Source of the DNA: Lasioglossum baleicum
Taxonomy: Eukaryota; Arthropoda; Insecta; Hymenoptera; Halictidae
NCBI RefSeq assembly: GCF_051020765.1
Contig: NW_027469083.1
Span: 1,116,001 to 1,180,000 of the forward strand
DNA length: 64,000 nucleotides
Direction: 5' to 3'
The notes below the pieces were generated by a model that was given only the letters and a program-made list of their open reading frames with translations, had not been told where the DNA came from and did not search any database. A program made the translations under genes and the position numbers. Each line of letters begins with the position of its first letter. The first letter of the stretch is position 1. Positions 48,478 to 59,369 of this stretch are shown here, piece by piece.

Positions 48478-48494
48478 TCCTACCGACTGCGCCA
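48478..48494 (-). other. E5 primer-binding site
   Basis: TGGCGCAGTCGGTAGGA on the minus strand. Confidence 0.85.
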
Positions 48495-48498
48495 AATT

Positions 48499-50444
48499 TG
48501 TCACGTCCGTCACTGTGTTTTTGTTACAGGTACCAGGAGAGAGAAAAGAGAACAGTGACAGACGGACGGTTGAGATATTATGATTAAAATGAGGAGTGGT
48601 CTTTCGTGCCGAGACAGCCGCGGGCTGTCATATGCACTAGGACAACCGATATTGCTATGGATGCAGTCAAGAAAAGAACGTCCGACGCGGTTACAAGAAG
48701 TGTCCCGACAAGAATCACGCGCGAGATGATGCAACGAAAACGGTGAGTTTACAGGATTCAGCAATTATACAAGACATTATACGACTCACCGCAATGCTGT
48801 ATTAACGCCTAATAATATTGTTGCAGCAGGAACTGGCGGTACTGGCAGTAGGTGTGGTACATCGGGTCTTCTATACAGATGTCCTCGAGGTGGGGAAGAT
48901 CTGGCAGAGTTGCTGCTGCTCGGTTCGGGACGACATTAGTGGCCTTGGATGCTGGCCGCAAGACGACACGTTGATGAGTTGGCAGAGGAACGTCACGGAT
49001 GATTCGGCAACGGACCCTGGGAACGATGATCGTGTCTCGGCTGTCGTCGTCGTCGGCTATGTCGATCACCTCTGGACAATCGACCGGATGTAGAACTGGC
49101 GTCGGAGCTCGCGAGAGGTCCGCGTGGTTGACCTCTTTAGGAGGGTTGCAAGGGCAACCGTATACAGAAACGTAATCGGACGCGTCACACGGAATGTGCT
49201 CGGTGGTTCCCAGAAGTTCTGTCCACTCGGTAGTGGCAATGATTTGATCGAGCACCGCTTTATTTCTCAACGCGCGTCTCAATTTAGCAAGTTGATACTT
49301 GCGTCCCGCTCGACGTGGGCGTCGCATGGGTAAGGAATAGTAATGATGGAATATTAATAATATAATGAAAATGAACTTCCACTTGTTATTAACCTTTTTG
49401 GTAGTTAACTCGCTTCACGTCTATAGTGGCGGCTCAGCGTTTCCACTGCGCACTTTAGACCAATTCTAGACGTGGCACGAGAACTTCTCTATGACTCGCT
49501 TCAAATTCCTTATTGGCGGCTCAGCGTTTCCACTGCGCACTTTAGACCAAGTCCGGATATGTCACGAGTTTAATATATTCGATGCAAGAACTGAATTGGA
49601 AGATGGTGTTGAACTAACACAAGAATAACAAGATCGAAGCACTGGTATAACAACAATATATTAAATAAGAACTGGTAAGTACACTGGTATACAATATGTA
49701 AGTAGTATTATAATAGGAATAGTAATTGGATTAATGAATAATGGATATAGTAATATGTTGTAGGAATAATGTATGAGAATTAGGAGTTGAGTTGAGTTGA
49801 GTTAGAGTTGGAATTGGAATTGGAATTAGGAGTGAAGGATCGACACACTTCACTATCGCGGAGCTAGACTGAACACGTCTGCTCTTGAAGCCGGACTGAC
49901 TCTGAGGCCAGGTAGGCACGTCTGTGCGAGTCGCTGGCTGAAGGCGGACTGATGCAAGCGTCCGCTCTGCCTTGCCTCCTTCGGTCGGAGTGGGGATAGC
50001 TGACGCTGCAGTCTCTTTGTTCTTCAGTTGTCGGAGTGGGAGAACCGCTGACGCAGCAGCGTCTTCGCTCCCGGGGACTGCACGTGCATTTCTGCTGACG
50101 CTGCAGTCTCGTGGCTGTCCTATTGCCCTCTACGAGCGTGGGACTGCTGATGCAGCAGTCTTTGGATTTCTCGACGTTTCTAGAAGCTTCTAGATGCTTC
50201 CAGAGTGATGCAATACTTTATTGCATTATGTGTCGTGGTGATGGGTTGAAACTGAGGTAAGGTGTTGATCAAGGTGAAGTTATGGTGATGGGTAGAGACG
50301 GAGATAAGGATTAGAACAATAGAATAATGAGATCTTAATACTATGCTCTTATGTCTAGGGGACGGTGTGTGGATCTTATGCAGATCAGACCTTGTATACA
50401 TAGTGTGTGTACAAGGCCAACGTCGTACATCGGACGACGTAACA
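48499..50444 (-). repeat. Chimeric LTR at the junction of the 26.6-kb duplication (E5 5' LTR / E4-copy 3' LTR)
   Basis: 1,946 bp. Left end has the E5 PBS flank and E5-LTR bases (GTGTGGTACATCGGG; T at 48979 in GAGTTGG). From 49091 on (ATGTAGAAC) it matches E4's 3' LTR at an exact offset of 26,603 and is followed by E4 internal sequence. The crossover lies in 48980-49090. Confidence 0.9.
48809..49327 (-). CDS. LTR-encoded protein, chimeric LTR copy (172 aa)
   Basis: Intact although recombinant: the C-terminal half is E5 type (PTHQ, MYHTY) and the N-terminal half E4 type (GTTEH). The ORF itself therefore brackets the crossover. Confidence 0.58.
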   Translation of the reverse strand: MRRPRRAGRKYQLAKLRRALRNKAVLDQIIATTEWTELLGTTEHIPCDASDYVSVYGCPCNPPKEVNHADLSRAPTPVLHPVDCPEVIDIADDDDSRDTIIVPRVRCRIIRDVPLPTHQRVVLRPASKATNVVPNRAAATLPDLPHLEDICIEDPMYHTYCQYRQFLLQQYY

Positions 50445-50653
50445 CCTCCCAACGCGGAAAAGAAATTTCTTATAAGGAAGAAATTTCTCGCTCAACACTC
50501 GATCTCACACTCATTCATGCGACGCATCGTCCGGAGGTACTCCGCGCAGGGAGCACAGTTCTCGGCGAGTATTTCCTATATTTGTACGAAACACTGGTCG
50601 CACTGAAATGTTGTCGGTGTCGGCACGTGGGGCTGGGGCTGGTTTTATGCAAC

Positions 50654-53566
50654 TTATTTCGCTTTGTTCATTTTGCATAGTTGGGTTTTGGGTGGGTGGG
50701 GAATCACTGGTGTCACTGTCACTTTTGTCTCAGGTGACGAGATTACGGCTTTGGCACAAACACTCTGCATCTCTAATTTGCTTGAGTATTGGTGTCTTCG
50801 TCCGAGGAAGAGGTGCTTGAGTTTTCGTCCTCTTCTTCGTCGTCCGTGAGAATTTCGCCTCTTTCTCTTCTTATTCTGGCAGTGTCTGTTGCTGCCCGAT
50901 CCAGTGCGAGGAGGAAGCTGCAGTGGATGCATTCCAATATTGGGGTTTCCCTCAATATGGGTTTTGTACACGCGTCGCATGCGTTCTTCCTTTTCCTTGT
51001 AAGAACGTGCGTGTATACGATGACCCTCCTGACTACCGCAGTGAGGCTGCAGGCAAGGCATAGTTCTCTGCCATTTAGGGAGATTCTGTGTCTGCCATTG
51101 TAGCAGAATATTCCCTGGTATCTGTAGATGAAGTCTCCGGCTTTGTTCGCCGATGGTCTCGCCGGTTGTAAGTGTCCGCACATGTTGATCGTGTTTGTGG
51201 ATACTGGACACGATGTGGTAGGCGGCTGGGAACAGGCTGGGATTCAGGCTGTAGGAACTTCTTCGAAGTGCTGCTGTCGTTTGTTCTGTATCTTCCGGCG
51301 GTGGAAGGAGATTCTGTCGACGCTGGGTTTCGGATTTCGCTCGCTTATCGGTGTTGACCGGACGCGTGATTATCGCGGATTCTAATTTCGCGTCAGCGGA
51401 GGACTGTAATGAAATCTCCTGGGAGGGTTTCTTATCGCAAATCGCAGGAGACGCTACAATCATTGTTCGCGGGTTATTGCAAAGGTATAGTATAATACGA
51501 AATTTGTTTCTCCTTTTTGCTGACGCGTATTTTACAGACGTATAATTCCTAGATGGATGGAAATCGCTTTGCGGTGCACGGATACTTGACCGTTGAGACT
51601 GGAAGAGATCATGTTCCGGCGAAAAATCAGAGGTAGGTTTTTGAAATGAAATATAGACTCTCTTTGACTCTGATTTAGAAATTATCGCGGGATGATCTTT
51701 TATGATCGACTCGTATGCTCGGTCTATACGAGGTAGAGTTTTATGCTTTATTTTATGTAGACGTTCTGTCGTCTTTAGAGAATCAAAGGCGGGGACATTT
51801 CCTTTCAACTTAGACTCGGAATAGAAACAATCGGACTTGATACCGGAGCTTGTAGAATAAACCTTCATAGGTTTGAATTCGCGGGAGTCTTCTTTGGACT
51901 CTGGATTAAAATTGTCGGGATGGTTACCGAATACGTCGGGATGGTTACCGGAATTGAAAAGGTCGGGATGGTTACCGAATGCGTCGGGATGGTTACCGGA
52001 GTTAGTATGAGAATCGGGCTGGTTACCGGAGTTAGAATAATGATCGGGCTGGTTACCGGAGTTAGTATAAGAATCGGGCTGGTTACCGGAGTTAGTATTG
52101 TCGGGATGGTTACCGAATGCGTCGGGATGATACCCGGAATTGGAAAGGTCGGGATGGTTACCGAATACGTCGGGATGATACCCGGAATTAGAATGGTCGG
52201 GATGGTTACCGAATACGTCGGGATGATACCCGGAATTAGTATGAGAATCGGGCTGGTTACCGGAGTTAGAATAATGATCGGGCTGGTTACCGGAGTTAGT
52301 ATAAGAATCGGGCTGGTTACCGGAGTTAGTATTGTCGGGATGGTTACCGAATGCGTCGGGATGATACCCGGAATTGGAAAGGTCGGGATGGTTACCGAAT
52401 ACGTCGGGATGATACCCGGAAGTAGAATGGTCGGGATGGTTACCGAATACGTCGGGATGATACCCGGAAGTAGTATAAGAATCGGAAGAGTACGACTCGA
52501 TTTCTTCCATCTCCAATGGGGGCAATCGAAATGAAACTCTTTCCGACGAGGTGTTAAAACACCGGAGGCTCGCTTTGCCTTTACGATTGGTGACGACGCA
52601 GTCACCCAGGAATACATCCGGCGCTACGTTAACACGGCGGATATATCCCTGTTTAGGTCCTTCGACGTCGACCGCTATGCACGCAACGGTACGAGGTTCG
52701 AGGACGAATTCTTCGGATTTCGGAGGAGTCTTTGTTCGGACTCGATCCTCACGCTCCACGATTTGACTTCTCGCAGTGTACTCCGATATCTCTCGAGTCT
52801 CCTTCGATTCCGGCCGGCTTTTCACGGCGTTTTTCTCTAGGGAGTACTCGATCGAATCCCGAGGAGGCATTGAAATAACCTCCGTCACCGGAGCTCTGCA
52901 AGGTCTGACCGCGGGTGCACGAGGATTTGAGGAAGACACTCGAACGTTCCTTGCCGAATGTTCCTCACGCTTGGCGGCTGGAGTTTTAACGAGATCGTTG
53001 GTCATAGACGAAGGCATTGAAATAACCTCTGCTGCCAATTTATCGCGAGGCTCAGCCGTGGGCGCGCAAGGGTTCGAGAAGGGAACCCGAATGTTTCCTA
53101 TCGTAATGTATTCATTCGCAAAGGAGATCTCGGCTCCTGTTCTGAAGAAGGGAGAACCGAGGATTCCGTCGATGTTAATTGGGAAGTTTTCTTCCAAGAC
53201 ATGAAATTCGATAGGGTTTTGACCCTGTAAGTGTATTTTAATTTGACCGAGAGTTGGAATGGATCCCTCGGTTATTCCTTGGACTTCTATAATGTTCGTG
53301 TGATCTATAGGTAGATTTGGTTCAAGACTTGACGCACGAATTAAATTGATCTCCGAACCCGTGTCCAACAAAAATTCACACTTCTTTTGTAATTGAGGGG
53401 CGGAGATTTTTACGCGCGGAATTGGTGAGTCTGCAGCAAGATTTACTGCTGAGACGAATCGTCGGACTGGTCGTTCGTCCGGATAGTCGTTTGGGTGCGG
53501 GCTGTAGTTTGAGTTGAAGATGCGGCCTCCCGCCTTGGGTTGGCTTCGGTCGGGAGGCCGGACTCG
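50654..53566 (-). CDS. E4 duplicate: protease - linker - HPD repeats - basic region ORF
   Basis: Same translation as 24051-26963, entered through the frameshift site at 53523-53572. Confidence 0.7.
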   Translation of the reverse strand, partial: RVRPPDRSQPKAGGRIFNSNYSPHPNDYPDERPVRRFVSAVNLAADSPIPRVKISAPQLQKKCEFLLDTGSEINLIRASSLEPNLPIDHTNIIEVQGITEGSIPTLGQIKIHLQGQNPIEFHVLEENFPINIDGILGSPFFRTGAEISFANEYITIGNIRVPFSNPCAPTAEPRDKLAAEVISMPSSMTNDLVKTPAAKREEHSARNVRVSSSNPRAPAVRPCRAPVTEVISMPPRDSIEYSLEKNAVKSRPESKETREISEYTARSQIVEREDRVRTKTPPKSEEFVLEPRTVACIAVDVEGPKQGYIRRVNVAPDVFLGDCVVTNRKGKASLRCFNTSSERVSFRLPPLEMEEIESYSSDSYTTSGYHPDVFGNHPDHSTSGYHPDVFGNHPDLSNSGYHPDAFGNHPDNTNSGNQPDSYTNSGNQPDHYSNSGNQPDSHTNSGYHPDVFGNHPDHSNSGYHPDVFGNHPDLSNSGYHPDAFGNHPDNTNSGNQPDSYTNSGNQPDHYSNSGNQPDSHTNSGNHPDAFGNHPDLFNSGNHPDVFGNHPDNFNPESKEDSREFKPMKVYSTSSGIKSDCFYSESKLKGNVPAFDSLKTTERLHKIKHKTLPRIDRAYESIIKDHPAIISKSESKRVYISFQKPTSDFSPEHDLFQSQRSSIRAPQSDFHPSRNYTSVKYASAKRRNKFRIILYLCNNPRTMIVASPAICDKKPSQEISLQSSADAKLESAIITRPVNTDKRAKSETQRRQNLLPPPEDTEQTTAALRRSSYSLNPSLFPAAYHIVSSIHKHDQHVRTLTTGETIGEQSRRLHLQIPGNILLQWQTQNLPKWQRTMPCLQPHCGSQEGHRIHARSYKEKEERMRRVYKTHIEGNPNIGMHPLQLPPRTGSGSNRHCQNKKRKRRNSHGRRRRGRKLKHLFLGRRHQYSSKLEMQSVCAKAVISSPETKVTVTPVIPHPPKTQLCKMNKAK
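50773..51183 (-). CDS. Cysteine-rich cargo protein, E4 duplicate (136 aa)
   Basis: Identical to the protein at 24170-24580. Confidence 0.6.
   Translation of the reverse strand: MCGHLQPARPSANKAGDFIYRYQGIFCYNGRHRISLNGRELCLACSLTAVVRRVIVYTHVLTRKRKNACDACTKPILRETPILECIHCSFLLALDRAATDTARIRRERGEILTDDEEEDENSSTSSSDEDTNTQAN
51915..52483 (-). repeat. HPD/QPD tandem repeat, E4 duplicate
   Basis: Same unit order as 25313-25880; no length change between these two copies. Confidence 0.86.
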
Positions 53567-54801
53567 TTTCCCGACCTCCTATTATTATTAAAAGCGCGCT
53601 TACGGCACTCGTGAATATCGTGCCCGGGGACTTTGCAGTAGTTGCAAAACTTGTTAGGGCTTGAGGGGCGATCTGTGCGACCATCGCGGTACGTGTTTTG
53701 GTCGCGAGGATTATTTTCCCATCGCCGTTGCGGCGTCGGGGAGCGATAAGAGTCCCGGTTTGAGTTTCTCGAGGACTGCTGAGACAAGTCCGGTCTGTTA
53801 TCGCGGCGTTCTTGAGTTCGCTCTGGAATGTCACGAGCGGACTCGTACGTGGAACGCTGGCGATACGGCCGGTTATCAGAGAAGCTGACTCGGTTTTCTT
53901 CGCGGATCAGTTCTCGTCGACGAGTCTGGTCTGACTCATACTGCCTGTAAGCAGAGATGGCTGCTTCGAAAACAGTGGCAGGATTTCGCGAAGGGCAATG
54001 AAGCACTTCGGCACGCAGCTGGGGAAGGAGACCTCGTAGAAAACAATCTACTACGAAGCGATCTAGTTCTTCGTAATCAAGGCCAATATCTGTGGCATCT
54101 TGAATCGCGGTTCGAAGGTCTTTAACGCGATTGATGAAGTCTAAGATGTGCTCGTTTGGAGCTTGGAGTACACTCGCGAGATCGCCACGGTACTGGTCAA
54201 CGAATTTGTATGGGCCCAGTACTGTTCGTAATTTCTCGCATAGTGCAGAAATTGTGAATATGTGCTGGCCTTCTATAGCGGCATAAGCACGATCGTGGAG
54301 TTTATTGCAGAGCAATTTCGTGAGGGCACGCTCTGCAGTGGCCGGTACGGTGTCACGCGCGCGTTTGCATGCACGTATGAATTGTAGGACGGAAGACGAA
54401 GTACCGTCGAATCTAGGGACAAGCTCGGCGGCTTGTTTTAGAGCGAAATTACCAGTAGGTTCATACTGTGGGATTTCGCGTGGCTCTGGCGGTGAAGGTT
54501 CCCGCATATTAGAGACGTTACTAGGGCCTGGTGTAGGCGATTGTTGACGTAGGGTTTGACTCGTGATTTGGATGTTATGAAGCTCTTTTCGTATTTCGTC
54601 GAGCATATTCTTTTGGTTTTGTGCGTCTTCTTCATATTTGAGACGCAATTTGGCAATAAAATCAGTTTCTTCTTTGAGATATTGCTCTCTACGGGCGAGG
54701 TCTTGCGCATAAAGGAGTAACTCTTCCTCGGTCATTGGGGGAAGGTCTGCGTTAGGATCTGCTTGGAGATCCCTTTGAGATCGCGTGATTGGGCGAGACA
54801 T
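53443..54801 (-). CDS. gag: E4 duplicate Gag (452 aa)
   Basis: Identical to 26840-28198. Confidence 0.9.
   Translation of the reverse strand: MSRPITRSQRDLQADPNADLPPMTEEELLLYAQDLARREQYLKEETDFIAKLRLKYEEDAQNQKNMLDEIRKELHNIQITSQTLRQQSPTPGPSNVSNMREPSPPEPREIPQYEPTGNFALKQAAELVPRFDGTSSSVLQFIRACKRARDTVPATAERALTKLLCNKLHDRAYAAIEGQHIFTISALCEKLRTVLGPYKFVDQYRGDLASVLQAPNEHILDFINRVKDLRTAIQDATDIGLDYEELDRFVVDCFLRGLLPQLRAEVLHCPSRNPATVFEAAISAYRQYESDQTRRRELIREENRVSFSDNRPYRQRSTYESARDIPERTQERRDNRPDLSQQSSRNSNRDSYRSPTPQRRWENNPRDQNTYRDGRTDRPSSPNKFCNYCKVPGHDIHECRKRAFNNNRRSGNESGLPTEANPRREAASSTQTTARTQTTIRTNDQSDDSSQQ
53523..53572 (-). promoter_or_regulatory. -1 frameshift signal, E4 duplicate
   Basis: Same heptamer and stem as the other elements. 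Confidence 0.83.
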
Positions 54802-54891
54802 TTTGGAGGATATAAATGAGATTTAAAATGTGAATTTCGCACTGACACGCGTCGGAGCTTATTAATGCAAATATCGGCGACCACTTCGATG

Positions 54892-54908
54892 TCCTACCGA
54901 CTGCGCCA
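54892..54908 (-). other. Primer-binding site, E4 duplicate
   Basis: TGGCGCAGTCGGTAGGA on the minus strand. Confidence 0.85.
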
Positions 54909-54912
54909 AATT

Positions 54913-56868
54913 TGTCACGTCCGTCACTGTGTTTTTGTTACAGGTACCAAGAGAGAGAAAAGGATGGCACTCAAGAACAGTGACAGACGGACGGTGGATA
55001 TATGAAAAGTAATTGAGGAGTGGTCTTTCGTGCCGAGACAGCCGCGGGCTGTCATATGCACTAGGACAACCGATATTGCTATGGATGCAGTCAAGAAAAG
55101 AACGTCCGACGCGGTTACAAGGAGTGTCCCGACAAGAATCGCGCGCGAGAGGATGCAACGAGAACGGTGAGTTTACAGGATTCAACAATTATACAAGATA
55201 TTATACGACTCACCGCAATGTTGTATTAACGCCTAATAATATTGTTGCAGCAGGAACTGGCGGTACTGACAGTAGGTGTCGTACATCGGATCTTCTATAC
55301 AGATGTCCTCGAGGTGGGGAAGATCTGGCAGAGTTGCTGCTGCTCGGTTCGGGACGACGTTAGTGGCCTTGGATGCTGGCCGCAAGACGACACGTTGATG
55401 AGCTGGCAGAGGAACGTCACGGATGATTCGGCAACGGACCCTGGGAACGATGATCGTGTCTCGGCTGTCGTCGTCGTCGGCTATGTCGATCACCTCTGGA
55501 CAATCGACCGGATGTAGAACTGGCGTCGGAGCTCGCGAGAGGTCCGCGTGGTTGACCTCTTTAGGAGGGTTGCAAGGGCAACCGTATACAGAAACGTAAT
55601 CGGACGCGTCACACGGAATGTGCTCGGTGGTTCCCAGAAGTTCTGTCCACTCGGTAGTGGCAATGATTTGATCGAGCACCGCTTTATTTCTCAACGCGCG
55701 TCTCAATTTAGCAAGTTGATACTTGCGTCCCGCTCGACGTGGGCGTCGCATGGGTAAGGAATAGTAATGATGGAATATTAATAATATAATGAAAATGAAC
55801 TTCCACTTGTTATTAACCTTTTTGGTAGTTAACTCGCTTCACGTCTATAGTGGCGGCTCAGCGTTTCCACTGCGCACTTTAGACCAATTCTAGACGTGGC
55901 ACGAGAACTTCTCTATGACTCGCTTCAAATTCCTTATTGGCGGCTCAGCGTTTCCACTGCGCACTTTAGACCAAGTCCGGATATGTCACGAGTTTAATAT
56001 ATTCGATGCAAGAACTGAATTGGAAGATGGTGTTGAACTAACACAAGAATAACAAGATCGAAGCACTGGTATAACAACAATATATTAAATAAGAACTGGT
56101 AAGTACACTGGTATACAATATGTAAGTAGTATTATAATAGGAATAGTAATTGGATTAATGAATAATGGATATAGTAATATGTTGTAGGAATAATGTATGA
56201 GAATTAGGAGTTGAGTTGAGTTGAGTTAGAGTTGGAATTGGAATTGGAATTAGGAGTGAAGGATCGACACACTTCACTATCGCGGAGCTAGACTGAACAC
56301 GTCTGCTCTTGAAGCCGGACTGACTCTGAGGCCAGGTAGGCACGTCTGTGCGAGTCGCTGGCTGAAGGCGGACTGATGCAAGCGTCCGCTCTGCCTTGCC
56401 TCCTTCGGTCGGAGTGGGGATAGCTGACGCTGCAGTCTCTTTGTTCTTCAGTTGTCGGAGTGGGAGAACCGCTGACGCAGCAGCGTCTTCGCTCCCGGGG
56501 ACTGCACGTGCATTTCTGCTGACGCTGCAGTCTCGTGGCTGTCCTATTGCCCTCTACGAGCGTGGGACTGCTGATGCAGCAGTCTTTGGATTTCTCGACG
56601 TTTCTAGAAGCTTCTAGATGCTTCCAGAGTGATGCAATACTTTATTGCATTATGTGTCGTGGTGATGGGTTGAAACTGAGGTAAGGTGTTGATCAAGGTG
56701 AAGTTATGGTGATGGGTAGAGACGGAGATAAGGATTAGAACAATAGAATAATGAGATCTTAATACTATGCTCTTATGTCTAGGGGACGGTGTGTGGATCT
56801 TATGCAGATCAGACCTTGTATACATAGTGTGTGTACAAGGCCAACGTCGTACATCGGACGACGTAACA
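54913..56868 (-). repeat. E4 5' LTR, duplicate
   Basis: 1,956 bp; followed by ATGC and the E3 env fragment as at 30266. Confidence 0.92.
55233..55751 (-). CDS. LTR-encoded protein, E4 duplicate 5' LTR (172 aa)
   Basis: E4-type protein, intact. Confidence 0.55.
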   Translation of the reverse strand: MRRPRRAGRKYQLAKLRRALRNKAVLDQIIATTEWTELLGTTEHIPCDASDYVSVYGCPCNPPKEVNHADLSRAPTPVLHPVDCPEVIDIADDDDSRDTIIVPRVRCRIIRDVPLPAHQRVVLRPASKATNVVPNRAAATLPDLPHLEDICIEDPMYDTYCQYRQFLLQQYY

Positions 56869-57355
56869 ATGCATCGTCCGGAGGTACTCCGCGCAGGGAG
56901 CACAGTTCTCGGCGAGTATTTCCTATATTTGTACGAAACACTGGTCGCACTGAAATGTTGTCGGTGTCGGCACGTGGGGCTGGGGCTGGTTTTGTAATGT
57001 CCGACAAGTCGTATTCGCAATGTTCATTTTTCGACTGTCTTTTCTCGGGGTTTAGGGTGGGTGGGGAATCACTTTGTTCACTAACACTTTCACTTGCACT
57101 TTTCCTGTATCTTGCTGCATACGTGTAAGTATTGTCCTTTTGCTTCAGGAAGATGAAGAATCTTGTGAGGGAGCTCCATACGGCGACTGCTAGATGCAAA
57201 CTCCATCCGTAAAGTGAGTGCAATGCAATACCATTGATTATGGTACTTATGATAGTCTTTATTGTTCGGATTGCTATATATATTCCTAGCACTCCAGCAC
57301 TGATTGAACCAAATGTGGTGAATCCTGACCACAGTTTTTGTGCTGTTGATTCCGC
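56869..57355 (-). pseudogene. env: E3 envelope C-terminal fragment, third copy
   Basis: Same sequence as 30266-30752. Here a single unit lies between the E4 and E5 LTRs, representing the arrangement before (or without) the 2,433-bp duplication. Confidence 0.83.
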
Positions 57356-59303
57356 TGTCACGTCCGTCACTGTGTTTTTGTTACAGGTACCAGGAGAGAG
57401 AAAAGAGAACAGTGACAGACGGACGGTTGAGATATTATGATTAAAATGAGGAGTGGTCTTTCGTGCCGAGACAGCCGCGGGCTGTCATATGCACTAGGAC
57501 AACCGATATTGCTATGGATGCAGTCAAGAAAAGAACGTCCGACGCGGTTACAAGAAGTGTCCCGACAAGAATCACGCGCGAGATGATGCAACGAAAACGG
57601 TGAGTTTACAGGATTCAGCAATTATACAAGACATTATACGACTCACCGCAATGCTGTATTAACGCCTAATAATATTGTTGCAGCAGGAACTGGCGGTACT
57701 GGCAGTAGGTGTGGTACATCGGGTCTTCTATACAGATGTCCTCGAGGTGGGGAAGATCTGGCAGAGTTGCTGCTGCTCGGTTCGGGACGACATTAGTGGC
57801 CTTGGATGCTGGCCGCAAGACGACACGTTGATGAGTTGGCAGAGGAACGTCACGGATGATTCGGCAACGGACCCTGGGAACGATGATCGTGTCTCGGCTG
57901 TCGTCGTCGTCGGCTATGTCGATCACCTCTGGACAATCGACCGGATGCAGAACTGGCGTCGGAGCTCGCGAGAGGTCCGCGTGGTTGACCTCTTTAGGAG
58001 GGTTGCAAGGGCAACCGTATACAGAAACGTAATCGGACGCGTCACACGGAATGTGCTCGATGGTTCCCAGAAGTTCGGTCCACTCGGTAGTGGCAATGAT
58101 TTGATCGAGCACCGCTTTATTTCTCAACGCGCGTCTCAATTTAGCAAGTTGATACTTGCGTCCCGCTCGACGTGGGCGTCGCATGGGTAAGGAATAGTAA
58201 TGATGGAATATTAATAATATAATGAAAATGAACTTCCATTTGTTGTTAACCTTTTAGGTAGTTAACTCGCTTCACGTCTATAGTGGCGGCTCAGCGTTTC
58301 CACTGCGCTCTTTAGACCAATTCTAGACGTGGCCCGAGAACTTCTCTATGACTCGCTTCAAATTCCTTATTGGCGGCTCAGCGTTTCCACTGCGCACTTT
58401 AGACCAAGTCCGGATATGTCACGAGTTTAATATATTCGATGCAAGAACTGAATTGGAAGTTGGTGTTGAACTAACACAAGAATAACAAGATCGAAGCACT
58501 GGTATAACAACGATATATTAAATAAGAACTGGTAAGTACACTGGTATACAATATGTAAGTAGTATTATAATAGGAGTAGTAATTGGATTAATGAATAATG
58601 GATATAGTAATATGTTGTAGGAATAATGTATGAGTTGAGTTGAGTTGAGTTAGAATTGGAATTGGAATTGGAATTAGGAGTGAAGGATCGACACACTTCA
58701 CTATCGCGGAGCTAGACTGAACACGTCTGCTCTTGAAGTCGGAAGAAGCCGGACTGGCGGCTGAGGCCAGGTAGGCACGTCTGTGCGAGTCGCTGGCTGA
58801 AGGCGGACTGATGCAAGCGCCTGCTCTGCCTTGCCTCCTTCGGTCGGAGTGGGGATAGCTGACGCTGCAGTCTCTTTGTTCTTCAGTCGTCGGAGTGGGA
58901 GAACCGCTGACGCAGCAGCGTCTTCGCTCCCGGGGACTGCACGTGCATTTCTGCTGACGCTGCAGTCTCGTGGCTGTCCTATTGCCCTCTACGAGCGTGG
59001 GACTGCTGATGCAGCAGTCTTTGGACTTCTCGACGTTTCTAGAAGCTTCTAGATGCTTCCAGAGTGATGCAATACTTTATTGCATTATGTGTCGTGGTGA
59101 TGGGTTGAAACTGAGGTAAGGTGTTGATCAAGGTGAAGTTATGGTGATGGGTAGAGACGGAGATAAGGATTAGAACAATAGAATAATGAGATCTTAATAC
59201 TATGCTCTTATGTCTAGGGGACGGTGTGTGGATCTTATGTAGATCAGACCTTGTATACATAGTGTGTGTACAAGGCCAACGTCGTACATCGGACGACGTA
59301 ACA
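57356..59303 (-). repeat. E5 3' LTR, duplicate
   Basis: 1,948 bp; E5-type throughout, not chimeric. Confidence 0.92.
57666..58184 (-). CDS. LTR-encoded protein, E5 duplicate (172 aa)
   Basis: Intact; GTIEH, PTHQ, MYHTY type. Confidence 0.55.
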   Translation of the reverse strand: MRRPRRAGRKYQLAKLRRALRNKAVLDQIIATTEWTELLGTIEHIPCDASDYVSVYGCPCNPPKEVNHADLSRAPTPVLHPVDCPEVIDIADDDDSRDTIIVPRVRCRIIRDVPLPTHQRVVLRPASKATNVVPNRAAATLPDLPHLEDICIEDPMYHTYCQYRQFLLQQYY

Positions 59304-59369
59304 CCTCCCAACGCGGAAAAGAAATTTCTTACAAGGAAGAAATTTCTCGCTCAACACTCGATCACACAC

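Larger units (their letters stand above)
33186..50444 (-). mobile_element. E5: RT/IN-core-less element, split by E6 (about 7.97 kb without the insert)
   Basis: 3' LTR 33186-35133, internal 35134-37430 and 46724-48498, 5' LTR position now occupied by the chimeric LTR 48499-50444. E6 sits in the protease (TSD CCTG at 37427-37430 and 46720-46723). Left TSD CCGC; its partner is not in the window because the 26.6-kb duplication moved E5's right flank. Carries the same integrase-remnant junction as E2. Confidence 0.9.

Noticed and set aside
48499..50444. Tandem elements sharing an LTR as a transposition product
   Set aside because: The shared LTRs are mosaics with mismatched flanks and exact long-range offsets, which fits unequal crossover better than tandem integration.
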